A DNA stretch of 64,000 bases from an uncultured Oscillibacter sp. (GCA_947577075.1 CANPTW010000001.1:95307-159306), one strand, 5' to 3'; counted from the stretch's first letter, positions 51,892 to 60,388 are shown. Notes: a model not told the origin generated them from the letters alone. Numbers and translations are program-made.

Positions 51892-52662
51892 ATGGACAAG
51901 AAAAGGACTGTGCTTTTGGCGGACGCCAGCGAGGAGTTCCGCGCAATGCTGCAGGAGGCCATCGAACAGGCCGGCGAATTCACCGTGACGGCTTCCACCG
52001 GGGACGGGCGGGAGGCGCTGCGGCTGGCGGGAGAGCTGCGGCCGGACCTCCTGCTGACGGACGTGGCCCTGCCGGGACTGGACGGACTGGGAGTGCTCAA
52101 GGCGCTGAAGAGCGAGGGCGGCTGCGTGCCCAAGACGATCATTGTCTCCGCTTTCTGCGGCGACCAGGTTCTCGCCGACGCGGAGAAGCTGGGCGTCAGC
52201 TATTATCTGCCCAAGCCCTGTGAGCCGGGGGCTCTGCTGGAGCGGATGCAGGGTATTTTTGAAAGCCCTTCTTCCCCTGAGCTGCGGCTCTATGCCCTGA
52301 AGAACACCGTCACCGCGGTGATCCATGAAATCGGCGTTCCCGCCCATATCAAGGGCTATCAGTACCTCCGGGAGGCCATTATCATCGCCGTGAACGACAT
52401 GGAGGTCATCAACGCGGTGACCAAGGTGCTCTACCCGGCGGTGGCCAAGCGCTTCGGCACCACGCCGTCGCGGGTGGAGCGGGCCATCCGCCACGCCATC
52501 GAGGTGGCCTGGGACCGGGGGGACCTGGAGACTCTCCAAAAGTACTTCGGCTACACCGTGTCCAACACCAAGGGCAAGCCCACCAACTCGGAGTTCATCG
52601 CCATGATCGCGGACCGGCTGATGCTCAGCGGAGACAGCTGGGTGCTGCGGGACCGGGGCTGA
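51892..52662 (+). CDS. spo0A: Sporulation transcription factor Spo0A
   Basis: This 256-residue master regulator of sporulation has a receiver domain with Asp11, phospho-acceptor Asp57 ([12 protein letters not shown]) and Lys108 (YLPKPC). The C-terminal Spo0A DNA-binding domain carries the signature [17 protein letters not shown]. It is phosphorylated by sporulation kinases in clostridia and binds TGTCGAA boxes, one of which lies upstream. GGGACAGGAATC precedes the ATG. The usual spoIVB neighbour is not seen here. The gene stands alone with a strong terminator. Confidence 0.97.
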   Translation: MDKKRTVLLADASEEFRAMLQEAIEQAGEFTVTASTGDGREALRLAGELRPDLLLTDVALPGLDGLGVLKALKSEGGCVPKTIIVSAFCGDQVLADAEKLGVSYYLPKPCEPGALLERMQGIFESPSSPELRLYALKNTVTAVIHEIGVPAHIKGYQYLREAIIIAVNDMEVINAVTKVLYPAVAKRFGTTPSRVERAIRHAIEVAWDRGDLETLQKYFGYTVSNTKGKPTNSEFIAMIADRLMLSGDSWVLRDRG

Positions 52663-52680
52663 ATGTATATGAATACAGGA

Positions 52681-52711
52681 AAGAGGAGAGGCGGACGCCT
52701 CTCCTCTTTTT
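52681..52711. terminator. Bidirectional terminator between spo0A and the DUF2812 genes
   Basis: AAGAGGAGAGGCG-GA-CGCCTCTCCTCTT is a 13-bp perfect stem with T runs on the plus side (TTTTTC) and on the minus side (TTTCCTG). It should stop both convergent transcripts. Confidence 0.88.
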
Positions 52712-54126
52712 CATGCCCCCAGCCCCAGGCGGGCGGCAATGAGGGCCTTCTCCGGGGCCGCGGGCTCCCAGTCCAGGCTGAGGCCCACCACCCGGCCCGG
52801 GAAGCACAGCAGCCAGGAATCCGTGGGACTGCCGTCCCGCCAGTACTGGCGGTAAACGGCCTCCGCCCCCCAGGGGGCCGGGTCCTCCCAGCGGTAGGCT
52901 TTGGAGAACTCGGGAATGGCGGGGTCGTCGTCCTCTGCCAGGAGGTCCTCCATCAGCGCGTCGTACAGCCATTGGGCCCGGGGCTCATAGATGGTGTAGC
53001 TGAGCTGGAGGGAACCGGGCCAGCCGTCCTCACCCTCCGTATTCTGGAAGGCGTACTCCCGGCAGGACTGCTCCGGCAGGAAGAAGGAGCCCTCGGCCCG
53101 CCGCTCCCGCCGGTCGTGGCGGTAGGGTTCCCCGGTCAGGTCCGTGAGGGTCAGGGGCAGGTCCTCCCGGGGGTGCGCGTCGAATTTCATATTTTGATAG
53201 GTGTATGTCTCCCCGCCCCCGCCGAAGAACCAGCCGAAACGGATGGCGCAGAAGGCCAGCCCGCCGATGAGCGCGAAGGCCAGGACAACATCCACCGCCA
53301 GGGTCGCCGCCATGTTGACCCACTTGGGGGCTTTCAGTTTCCGCATCAGCACCGTGGTCAGCCGGACCAGAGCCACCAGCAGGACGAACAGGGGGATGTA
53401 CACGGCGTAAAAGAGGGCGAGGCCCGGCTCACCCTTCAGCAGCTCCGCCAGCAGGTAGAGGGCGACGCAAACTCCCACCAGGACCAGCGCGGCGCGGTTG
53501 AGGCACTGATAGGCCCTGGTGCGGATGGGGGCGCAGGGGCCGCCGTCCGCAATGGCCCGCCGGGATTTCCGCCGCCAGCCGTAGTAGTGGAACAGGGTAT
53601 AGATTTCCAGAAGGGCCACCAGCAGGAACAGCACCCCGGAGAAGAGGCGGGCGTTGCTCTCGAAGACGCGGAGGGGCCGGACGAACAGCGTGCCGAGGGA
53701 GGAATAGGTCATGAACAGCCCCAGGATCAGGATGACGATGTTGGCGGGGAGGAAGTTCTTCCCCATGGAGCGGTGGATGTTTTCAAGCCGCAGGGCCTCG
53801 TCCGTCTCCAGGGGGACGGCGGCGGGGTCCTCCGTGACGAAAATCTGGGCCTGGAGCCAGTCGGAGACCTTGGTCCACCCGGCGGCGGCGCAGAGCTCCG
53901 CCAGGGACTCCTGTCCCTCCGTGGGGCCGGGGTTGAACTGGGAGGCGCCGGCGCTGTAGGTGACGGCGTAACGGACCTGGGCGGGCTGGGCCCGGCGGTA
54001 CTTCCAGAGGGTATTCCCCGCCTTCTCCAGCCGCCAGCCCTGGGCGGCCATGACGGAGAGGTGTTCCTCCACGCCCCGGTAATCATAGAGGCAGAGGGTG
54101 TTCCAGCGGTATCGCAGCTCGTTCAT
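52711..54126 (-). CDS. DUF2812 membrane protein 1
   Basis: This 471-residue protein opens with a DUF2812 domain (DYRGVEEHLSVMAAQGWRLEKAGNTLWKYRRAQP, residues about 15-48) and continues with several membrane helices (about 127-150, 160-182, 205-260, 270-300). A soluble C-terminal part contains WGAEAVYRQYW and SWLLCFPGRVVGL. It is a paralogue of the next gene and overlaps it by four bases. PadR-linked DUF2812 proteins are common in firmicutes, but their function is unknown. Confidence 0.83.
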   Translation of the reverse strand: MNELRYRWNTLCLYDYRGVEEHLSVMAAQGWRLEKAGNTLWKYRRAQPAQVRYAVTYSAGASQFNPGPTEGQESLAELCAAAGWTKVSDWLQAQIFVTEDPAAVPLETDEALRLENIHRSMGKNFLPANIVILILGLFMTYSSLGTLFVRPLRVFESNARLFSGVLFLLVALLEIYTLFHYYGWRRKSRRAIADGGPCAPIRTRAYQCLNRAALVLVGVCVALYLLAELLKGEPGLALFYAVYIPLFVLLVALVRLTTVLMRKLKAPKWVNMAATLAVDVVLAFALIGGLAFCAIRFGWFFGGGGETYTYQNMKFDAHPREDLPLTLTDLTGEPYRHDRRERRAEGSFFLPEQSCREYAFQNTEGEDGWPGSLQLSYTIYEPRAQWLYDALMEDLLAEDDDPAIPEFSKAYRWEDPAPWGAEAVYRQYWRDGSPTDSWLLCFPGRVVGLSLDWEPAAPEKALIAARLGLGA

Positions 54127-55490
54127 GACGGTTCCTCCTCCGGGGCAAGCCCCGCTCCGGCCACGGCCTGCCGCTCCGGCGTGAGCTCCAGCTCCTCAGC
54201 GTAAAGGGTTACAATCCGGCCCGGCCAGAAGACGATCCACTCGCTGCAGGGCTCGCCGCTCCGGTAAAAGCGCCGGTAGACCTCCTCCGCCCCCCAGGGG
54301 CCGGGTTCCTCGGGCCGGAACAAAAAGAATTGCGAGGGCTTCAGCATATCCTCCAAAATCCGCCGGCAGACCCAGGCGTTGGGGGCGTCCAGGACGGCGC
54401 AGGAGAGATAGGCGTACGTGCCGTCCTCCCGGGAGGCGGCTTCGGAATAGGACGTCTCGGAGGCAAAGGGCGTGCGGCCCTGGGAAACGGTCCTGCGGCG
54501 GACATGGGGCCAGTCCTCCCCGGTCAGCTCCTCCACGGTCAGTGGGAGGGGCTGGGGCTCCAGATCCCAGTTCTCGCCGTTCCAGACGTAGGAGGGCGGC
54601 GCCCCGGCCTCGTCCAGGAACTCGAAGGGGCGGAAACCCTCAAAGCCCGCCGGGAGAAGGCAGAGAACGACGAGCAGGAGCCCCGCGGCAGCCCGGATCT
54701 CCCGGGAGGCGCCCCGGCGCTTGAGCGCGCCGTCCAGCAGCCAAAACACCACGACGCAGACCGCCGACAGCACCGCCACCAGGGCGGTCCAGCCCGACGG
54801 CCGGGACAGGGGAACCAGCGTTCCCAGCTGTGCCAGGAACAGCAGAACCATCAGGATGCCGGACAGGCGGCTGAGGACGCGGTAATGCCGGGACACGGGG
54901 GCGGGGACCCCGCCCTCCTCCACCCGGCGGCGGGAACGGCGGAGCCAGCGGAAGTACCCGGCGATGGCGTAGGCCTCCCCCAAAAGGGACAGGAGGCAGA
55001 ACAGCGGCAGGGCGAGGCCCAGGGCGCTGAGGAAGTGGGCGCGGGGAAACCGGAAGACCTGCCCCAGGGTGAGCAGCAGCAGGCCTCCGTAGCACAAAAG
55101 CTGGTTCCGGCGGTCCCGCAGATAGGTGCGCCGCATGGACTGATGGATCGTCTCCAGGCGCAGGGGCTCGTCCGTCTCCAGGGGAACGGGGTTCTCCGCC
55201 CCGTTGGCGTAGATCTGCAACGCGGCCCAGTCCGTGACCTTCTCCCATCCGGCGGCGGCGCAGAGCTCCTCGAAATACAGGCGGTCCCCGAGGTCCCCGT
55301 CCTCCCCGGCGGCGGGGGGCGCGGTGACGGCGTAATGAACGGCGGCGGGCTCCGCCGGCCGGTACTTCCAGAAAAAGCGGCCGATGGACTCCAGCCTCCA
55401 GCCCTGGGCGGCCATGGCGGAAAGATGCTCCTCCGTCCCCTGGAGATCGAAGGGGCTGAGCGTCTCGGCCCGGTATGCTGCGCGCTTCAT
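54123..55490 (-). CDS. DUF2812 membrane protein 2
   Basis: This 455-residue paralogue of the adjacent gene shares LQGTEEHLSAMAAQGWRLESIGRFFWKYR at its N-terminus and WGAEEVYRRFYRSG / EWIVFWPGRIVTL near the end, with helices between. ATG 55490 is chosen because GAGGAGGACCTG precedes it and it overlaps the PadR stop. The tandem pair is probably an old duplication, since identity is concentrated in the end domains. Confidence 0.83.
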   Translation of the reverse strand: MKRAAYRAETLSPFDLQGTEEHLSAMAAQGWRLESIGRFFWKYRPAEPAAVHYAVTAPPAAGEDGDLGDRLYFEELCAAAGWEKVTDWAALQIYANGAENPVPLETDEPLRLETIHQSMRRTYLRDRRNQLLCYGGLLLLTLGQVFRFPRAHFLSALGLALPLFCLLSLLGEAYAIAGYFRWLRRSRRRVEEGGVPAPVSRHYRVLSRLSGILMVLLFLAQLGTLVPLSRPSGWTALVAVLSAVCVVVFWLLDGALKRRGASREIRAAAGLLLVVLCLLPAGFEGFRPFEFLDEAGAPPSYVWNGENWDLEPQPLPLTVEELTGEDWPHVRRRTVSQGRTPFASETSYSEAASREDGTYAYLSCAVLDAPNAWVCRRILEDMLKPSQFFLFRPEEPGPWGAEEVYRRFYRSGEPCSEWIVFWPGRIVTLYAEELELTPERQAVAGAGLAPEEEPS

Positions 55491-55810
55491 GACAGGTCCT
55501 CCTCTCCGATGCAGGCCTTGTAGTCCTCCGTCAGCGCCAGAAGGCGGCGGTACTCCGCCTCCAGCGTCTCCCGGCCCTTGTCCGTAATCAGGTAGCTCCG
55601 CTTCCGGCCCGCCACGGCGGTCTCCCGGATCATCCCCGCCTGCTGGAAGCTGTCCAGGAGGTTGTACAGGGTCCCGGGACCCACGCTGACCCGGCCATGG
55701 GTCAGCGCCCCCACCCGGGCCATGACGTCCGCCCCGCAGCACTCCTCCCGAAGGGAGAGCAGAATGTAAAACATGGGCTCCGTCAGGGTTTGAAATTTCT
55801 CTCGCGCCAC
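55487..55810 (-). CDS. PadR-family transcriptional regulator
   Basis: This 107-residue winged-helix regulator has the PadR pattern TEPMFYILLSLREECCGADVMARV, then VGPGTLYNLLDSFQQAGMI and RKRSYLITDKGRETL. It heads the operon and overlaps the first DUF2812 gene by four bases (ATGA). Two copies of a palindromic site lie in its promoter, one filling the -35/-10 spacer, so it probably represses its own operon and is released by an unknown signal. Confidence 0.92.
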   Translation of the reverse strand: MAREKFQTLTEPMFYILLSLREECCGADVMARVGALTHGRVSVGPGTLYNLLDSFQQAGMIRETAVAGRKRSYLITDKGRETLEAEYRRLLALTEDYKACIGEEDLS

Positions 55811-55825
55811 AGAGCCGCCCCCTTA

Positions 55826-55881
55826 ATATCGAATATCGTTATTGCTGAGATCAGTATAATATCGAACATCGATATTGTCAA
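55826..55881 (-). promoter_or_regulatory. PadR operon promoter with two palindromic operators
   Basis: A perfect TTGACA (55876-55881) and TATACT (55853-55858) are spaced by 17 bases. The spacer is exactly the perfect palindrome ATATCGA-TGT-TCGATAT (55859-55875). A near copy lies at 55826-55842 between the -10 box and the start codon. Binding would block polymerase twice, which fits autorepression by the PadR protein. Confidence 0.9.
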
Positions 55882-55903
55882 TAGAACTTCCGAAAAAAAA
55901 CGT

Positions 55904-56103
55904 CTGACCTGCGGTCAGCCGCCAGGCTGTCGAAAAAGTATTTTCGCCAGCCTGAGCAAGTTTTTCAGACCGTTAAAACGTTCCGAAAAACTTGTGATTG
56001 AAAACGAAAGGAACCCCTCCTGGGTTCCTCTCGTAACTCTCTTCCTTCCCGTCGAAGAAGGTTTCACCATTTTTTGACACGCTGACGGCTGACCTGTGGT
56101 CAG
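55904..56103. repeat. Multi-hairpin cluster flanked by a 15-bp repeat
   Basis: CTGACCTGCGGTCAG (55904) and CTGACCTGTGGTCAG (56089) flank three further hairpins. These are CAGGCTGTCGAAAA with TTTTCGCCAGCCTG, CAAGTTTTTC with GAAAAACTTG, and the GGAACCC-CTCCT-GGGTTCC terminator-like stem (56005-56033). The last copy is followed by GCCGCTTTTT. No gene is seen between the PadR promoter and the YbaK stop. Confidence 0.55.
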
Positions 56104-56179
56104 CCGCTTTTTCCGCACGCCTTCTGCACACCGGAATCTCCGGGGCCGGTCAAGAAGCCTCTCGGCCGGAAGGGGCGGG

Positions 56180-56659
56180 TCAGGACTCCTGCCAGGCCTT
56201 GCAGACGTCCACCCACTGCTGGAAGTTGGAGGAGTACTTCTCCAGCTCCTCGCAGGTCAGCTCGATGGCGCTGTTGTCGCTGCCCGCGGCGGGGAAGACG
56301 GTTGCAAACCGCTTCAGGGACACGTCCAGATAGACCTTCACATCCTCCGGCAGGGCGAAGGAGCACACGCCGCCCACGTCGTGGCCAAGGAGGCTGTGGG
56401 CCTCCTCGTGGGTCAGCATTTTGGCCTTGGTGTGGAACTGGGCCTTGTACTTGCTGTTGTCAATTTTGGCGTCTCCCGCCACCACGACGACGACGGGCTT
56501 GTCCTCCACCTTGAAGCTCAGGCTCTTGGCGATGCGGGCGCCCTCCACGCCCACCGCCACCGCCGCCAGCTCCACCGTGGCGGAGGAGAGCTCAAACTCG
56601 CGGATGCGCTCCGCAATGCCGAGCTCCTGAAAATAGGCTCTCACTTTTTCAATGGACAT
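56180..56659 (-). CDS. YbaK/EbsC-family aminoacyl-tRNA deacylase
   Basis: This 159-residue protein has the fold-typical segments SSATVELAAVAVGVEGARIAKSLSFKV, VVVVAGDAKIDNSKYKAQ and GHDVGGVCSFALPEDVKVYLDVSLKRF. The family hydrolyses mischarged aminoacyl-tRNAs such as Cys-tRNA-Pro or Ala-tRNA-Pro. Conserved Lys of IAKSL and the GVCSFAL loop are present. The exact substrate is not predictable. It is not tightly linked to the neighbouring genes. Confidence 0.87.
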   Translation of the reverse strand: MSIEKVRAYFQELGIAERIREFELSSATVELAAVAVGVEGARIAKSLSFKVEDKPVVVVVAGDAKIDNSKYKAQFHTKAKMLTHEEAHSLLGHDVGGVCSFALPEDVKVYLDVSLKRFATVFPAAGSDNSAIELTCEELEKYSSNFQQWVDVCKAWQES

Positions 56660-56727
56660 ACGAAACTTCCTCTCTTTTCCGCACTGTTTTTACTGCCGCC
56701 TCCCGGCGGCGGAACGCGCGCGCCGCT

Positions 56728-57501
56728 TCACCGGATATCCACCCGCTCCACCCCGGCGCACAACCCGGAGCCGCCGTCCAGGGTGAAGATGGCCCCCTGC
56801 AGCTTGCAGGGCCCCTCCGGGTGCCGGTACCGCCCGGGAAGGCCGCCCAAAAAGCTCTCCACCGACTGCCCGGGCTCGATGCCCAGGACCGACTCCACGG
56901 CCCCGGTCATTCCCAGGTCCGTGATATAGCCCGTCCCCTGGGGGCAGACCCGTTCGTCGGCGGTGGGAACGTGGGTGTGGGTCCCCCAGAGGGCGGAGAC
57001 CCGCCCGTCCAGGTAATAGGCCAGGGCCAGCTTCTCGCTGGTGGCCTCGGCGTGAAAGTCCACCAGCGTAAATTCCGCCCGGTCCCGCTCCAGCAGCCGG
57101 TCCGCCGTGGTGAAGGGGTTGTCCGCCCCCCAGGCCAGATCGCAGCGTCCGATCAGGTTCAGGACCCGGATTCGTATCCCCCCCAGGTCGAACACCTCGC
57201 AGCCATGGCCGGGGGCCCGGCCGGAGTAATTGGCGGGGCGGAGCAGCCAGGGCGCGTCGTCCAGCAGTCCGGAGATCTGCGCCTTTCCGAAGGCGTGGTT
57301 GCCCAGGGTCACCGCGTCGGCCCCGGCGTCCCGGATGCGCTCCGCCTGGTCCCGGGTCAGCCCCACGCCGGAGGCGTTCTCCCCGTTGACCACGGTGAAG
57401 GCAATGTTCTTCAGCTTCTGCAGGGGCCGCAGAACCTTTTCCAGGTGGCGGAGCCCCGGCTCCCCCACAACGTCGCCCACGGCGAGAATGTGATACCGCA
57501 T
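56728..57501 (-). CDS. ymdB: YmdB-family metallophosphoesterase (TIGR00282)
   Basis: This 257-residue protein matches the YmdB group, with GDVVGEPG, NGENASGVGLT, GNHAFG, LVDFHAEATSEK and GTHTHVPTADE giving the Asp, Glu, Asn and His metal ligands in order. The family hydrolyses cyclic nucleotides and affects motility and biofilm genes in bacilli. The usual GNHTWD is GNHAFG here, a small departure outside the ligand set. ATG 57501 has GGGAGG upstream. An earlier in-frame start at 57582 is rejected. Confidence 0.88.
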   Translation of the reverse strand: MRYHILAVGDVVGEPGLRHLEKVLRPLQKLKNIAFTVVNGENASGVGLTRDQAERIRDAGADAVTLGNHAFGKAQISGLLDDAPWLLRPANYSGRAPGHGCEVFDLGGIRIRVLNLIGRCDLAWGADNPFTTADRLLERDRAEFTLVDFHAEATSEKLALAYYLDGRVSALWGTHTHVPTADERVCPQGTGYITDLGMTGAVESVLGIEPGQSVESFLGGLPGRYRHPEGPCKLQGAIFTLDGGSGLCAGVERVDIR

Positions 57502-57612
57502 ATGGCCTCCCATTTCCAACTTACTTGCAAAGCGCGCCGAAGGGCGCCTTCCCCGCCCCGGAAGGACGGGCCGTCTCCCCACGGCTCTTGCCGTTTTTCA
57601 AACAGCTTGCTC

Positions 57613-57642
57613 ATTATAGCATATCACACCCGGGAATTTCAA
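57613..57642 (-). promoter_or_regulatory. Promoter of ymdB
   Basis: TTGAAA (57637-57642) and a perfect TATAAT (57613-57618) are spaced by 18 bases on the minus strand, leaving a leader of about 105 bases. Confidence 0.75.
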
Positions 57643-57695
57643 TGCTTTGCTGAACCCAACCGCCCCGGCCGGCAAAATAAGGCGGCGGTTCCCCC

Positions 57696-57724
57696 TTTTC
57701 AAGGCCAAACAGATGTGCTATTAT
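57696..57724 (+). promoter_or_regulatory. Promoter of dinB
   Basis: TTTTCA (57696-57701) and TATTAT (57719-57724) are spaced by 17 bases. The remaining 120 bases to the start codon hold a GC-rich hairpin (CGCCGCCCCGCC region) and no clear LexA box. Confidence 0.5.
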
Positions 57725-57844
57725 AAAGGCGGTTCCTCAAAATCCGGACTGCCCTGAGGGCCCGCCGCCCCGCCGCGGAGGACCCGTCCAGGGCGGCGGT
57801 TTGACGGGTTCAGGGTTCAAAACAACGAGAGGGGGCGCGGCCGT

Positions 57845-59074
57845 ATGGACCGGGTAATTCTTCACTGCGACCTGAACAGCTTTTACGCCTCGGTGGAGCT
57901 TTTGAACCGCCCGGAGCTGCGGAGGCTTCCCGTGGCCGTGTGCGGGGACCCCGCTTCCCGCCACGGGATCATTCTGGCCAAGAACGATCCCGCCAAGCGC
58001 TTCGGCGTCCAGACGGCGGAAACCATCTGGCAGGCAAGGAAGAAGTGCCCGGAGCTGATCCTCCTGCCGCCCCATCACCGGCTGTACCGGGAGTACTCCC
58101 GGAGGGTCAACGCCGTTTACGACGAGTACACCGACCTGGTGGAGCCCTTCGGCATCGACGAGAGCTGGCTGGACGTGACGAACACCCTTCACCTGTTCGG
58201 CATGGAGGCCCCGGCCCTGGCGGACGCCCTCCGGCGGAGGGTGCGGAAGGAGCTGGGGCTGACCCTCTCCGTGGGAGTCTCCTTTAACAAGGTCTTTGCC
58301 AAGCTGGGAAGCGACTATAAAAAGCCCGACGCCACCACCGTGATCTCCCGGGAGAACTGGCGGGAGCTCGTCTGGCCCCTTCCGGCGGGGGATATGCTCT
58401 ATGTGGGGCGGGCGGCGGGCCGGCTGCTGGGGCAGTACGGCGTCGGAACCATCGGGGAGCTGGCGGCCTGCCGCCGGGAGACGCTGGAAGAGCTGATGGG
58501 CAAGCTGGGGGGCCAGCTCCACGACTACGCCAACGGCCTGGACCGGGACCCGGTCCGCTCCCGGCACGAGCCGGAGCCGGTGAAGTCCGTCGGCAGCGGC
58601 ACCACGTTTCCCAGGAACCTCACCACCCGGGACCAGGTGGCGGCGGGGATCAGCCTGCTGGCGGACGGCGTGGCCGCCCGCCTCCGCCGGGCGGGGCTTT
58701 ACGCCGGAGGGGTCCATGTGACGGTCCGGGACCCGGCCTTTCACGACCGCTCCCGCCAGCGGCAGCTTCCCGCCCCGACCCACCTGATGCGGGAGATCTC
58801 CGCCGCCGCCCTGGCCCTGGCGGGGGAGCTGTGGAAGCCGCCGAGCCCCGTCCGGGCCCTGACGGTGACGGCCATTCATCTGACGCCGGAGGAGGAAACC
58901 TATGAGCAGACGGACCTCTTCACCGCCGGGGCCACTCCGGACCGGAGGCGGCAGGAGCGGCTGGAAGCCGCCGTGGACGGCATCCGGCGGCGGTACGGAA
59001 GCGGCTCCATTGCCTTCGGCGGCCTGACGCCGGAGGGGCCGGAGGACGGCGGGAGCTTTCGGAAAGAACACTAG
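57845..59074 (+). CDS. dinB: DNA polymerase IV (Y family)
   Basis: This 409-residue translesion polymerase opens with the catalytic VILHCDLNSFYASVE (Asp and Phe-Tyr steric gate region), then SVGVSFNKVFAKLGSDYKKPD and the second catalytic site FGIDESWLDVT. A helix-hairpin-helix thumb and a little-finger domain follow. EQTDLF near residue 360 is a good sliding-clamp-binding motif. It copies damaged DNA with low fidelity. The stop codon TAG is part of a CTAG at the edge of the repeat-rich stretch to its right. Confidence 0.94.
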   Translation: MDRVILHCDLNSFYASVELLNRPELRRLPVAVCGDPASRHGIILAKNDPAKRFGVQTAETIWQARKKCPELILLPPHHRLYREYSRRVNAVYDEYTDLVEPFGIDESWLDVTNTLHLFGMEAPALADALRRRVRKELGLTLSVGVSFNKVFAKLGSDYKKPDATTVISRENWRELVWPLPAGDMLYVGRAAGRLLGQYGVGTIGELAACRRETLEELMGKLGGQLHDYANGLDRDPVRSRHEPEPVKSVGSGTTFPRNLTTRDQVAAGISLLADGVAARLRRAGLYAGGVHVTVRDPAFHDRSRQRQLPAPTHLMREISAAALALAGELWKPPSPVRALTVTAIHLTPEEETYEQTDLFTAGATPDRRRQERLEAAVDGIRRRYGSGSIAFGGLTPEGPEDGGSFRKEH

Positions 59075-59143
59075 CGGGTGTCTGAACATTGGCGGAATCT
59101 CCGCCGTTTGGGCATTCTGGCATGTTTCAAACCGGGCCTAAAG

Positions 59144-59182
59144 AAGCCGGCCCCGGCGGATATTCCGCCGGGGCCGGCTTTT
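59144..59182 (+). terminator. Terminator after dinB
   Basis: AAGCCGGCCCCGGCGG and CCGCCGGGGCCGGCTT form a 16-bp perfect stem with loop ATATT, followed by TTAG. It lies 70 bases after the stop. Confidence 0.8.
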
Positions 59183-59212
59183 AGCGGGCGTCTGCAAGCT
59201 CCCTAAACCGCG

Positions 59213-59287
59213 CTCTTGGGGGACCTTCCCCCCAAGGGGCACGCGCCGCCTGTAAGCGGCAAAGCCGCCAACGGGCAGCCGATCCCG
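59213..59287. repeat. Dispersed multi-hairpin repeat, family D copy 2
   Basis: This region is related to 6960-7020. Both read CCAAGGGG or CGCAAGGGGG, then a GTAAG-CGGCAAAGCCGCC hairpin, then AACGG and a C/T-rich end GATCCC or GATTCC. No coding potential is supported. The 59183-59399 stretch otherwise holds a degenerate copy of the right half of the CTAG-bounded element. Confidence 0.5.
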
Positions 59288-59399
59288 CCGGAACGCGTCT
59301 CTTCGGCTTGGAATCCGTCGGGGTTCCCGTGTCAAAGCAGCGGCGTCCCGGCGGGAAGAGGCGCTTTGCGGCGGCGCTTTGACGGTTTTCAAACAGACT

Positions 59400-59566
59400 C
59401 TAGAGTCTGTTTGAAAACCTGCGAAATGCCGGATTCGGACGGATTTTTTTGCCAGGCAAGGCGATTTGACGCAGGAATCCTGGCGGATTTCAAGTCAAAT
59501 CAACGCAGTCCTGGCGGAAAAAGACGCCCCAAGACGGCGTTCTGACGGTTTTCAAACAAGGCCTAG
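59400..59566. mobile_element. CTAG-bounded miniature inverted-repeat element
   Basis: This 167-bp element is bounded by CTAG at both ends, with 20-bp inverted repeats that match outside a four-base variable block (CTAG-N4-TGTTTGAAAACC). The inside is non-coding and shared with 63786-63938. The right CTAG contains the udk stop codon (TAG). Immediately to the left is a second, inverted partial copy, so the junction at 59384-59419 is a 36-bp perfect palindrome. No transposase is present. A MITE-like origin is inferred. Confidence 0.72.
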
Positions 59567-60180
59567 TCCCTGTCAATGTGATTTTGAATCCGCTGCATGA
59601 TCATCTCCAGGGCCACCAGGTTGTGTCCCCCCTCCAGGACGATGATGTCGGCGTACTTCCGGGAGGGCTCCACATACTGCTCGTGCATGGGCTTCACCGT
59701 GGTCAGGTACTGGGTCACCACGGAGCGGAGGGTCCGCCCCCGCTCCTCCACGTCCCGGAGAGCCCGGCGGAGAATGCGCTCGTCCGCGTCGGTTTCCACG
59801 AAGATCTTGATGTCGAACATCTCCCGGAGCACGGGGTCCTGGAAAATCAGGATGCCCTCCACAATCAGGACCTTGGTGGGAAAAATTTCCACGGTCTGGT
59901 CCGTGCGGTTGTGGTCCACATAGGAGTAAACGGGGCATTGTATGGAGCGGCCCGCCTTCAGCTCCCGCAAATGCCGGATGAGCAGGTCCGTGTCGAAGGC
60001 GTCGGGGTGGTCGTAGTTCTGGAGAGCCCGCTCCTCATAGGTCTTGCCCTCCTGCCGCTTGTAATAGCTGTCGTGGCCGACGACGGTGACGTCGGGGCCA
60101 AAATGGTCCTTCAGGTGCCGGGTGAGGGTGGTTTTGCCGGAGCCCGTACCCCCGGCGATGCCGATGATGATGGCGCTCAT
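59563..60180 (-). CDS. udk: Uridine kinase
   Basis: This 205-residue P-loop kinase phosphorylates uridine and cytidine in pyrimidine salvage. Walker A GIAGGTGSGKTT is at residues 6-17. VGHDSYYK, NYDHPDAFDTDLL and the uridine-kinase segment PVYSYVDHNRT follow. ATG 60180 has GGGAGGTATCCGGC upstream, and an earlier frame start is rejected. The stop codon is formed at the edge of the CTAG-bounded element, so the insertion may have redefined the very C-terminus. Confidence 0.96.
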   Translation of the reverse strand: MSAIIIGIAGGTGSGKTTLTRHLKDHFGPDVTVVGHDSYYKRQEGKTYEERALQNYDHPDAFDTDLLIRHLRELKAGRSIQCPVYSYVDHNRTDQTVEIFPTKVLIVEGILIFQDPVLREMFDIKIFVETDADERILRRALRDVEERGRTLRSVVTQYLTTVKPMHEQYVEPSRKYADIIVLEGGHNLVALEMIMQRIQNHIDRD

Positions 60181-60223
60181 GCCGGATACCTCCCGTCGGT
60201 TCAATTTTGATTCTCCAACATCC

Positions 60224-60251
60224 ATTATATGGATTGCGCGCGAAAAAGCAA
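60224..60251 (-). promoter_or_regulatory. Promoter of udk
   Basis: TTGCTT (60246-60251) and a perfect TATAAT (60224-60229) are spaced by 16 bases on the minus strand, 44 bases before the start codon. Confidence 0.7.
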
Positions 60252-60388
60252 GGAGAACCGAGAAAGTTCACAAATTTTGGGGAGCTCGCACTTGACGGCG
60301 GCGAAAAAAGCAGTTATCATATAAAATACGACAGTATACGAAGCGGCAAGCTTCTTTATGACGACGATCACGTTGCGGGAGGACCGAT

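Noticed and set aside
59276..59403. Possible CRISPR-like or tandem repeat array near 59.1-59.6 kb
   Set aside because: The repeats differ in length and are inverted relative to each other. They fit MITE-like copies, not equal repeats with unique spacers. No cas genes are present.
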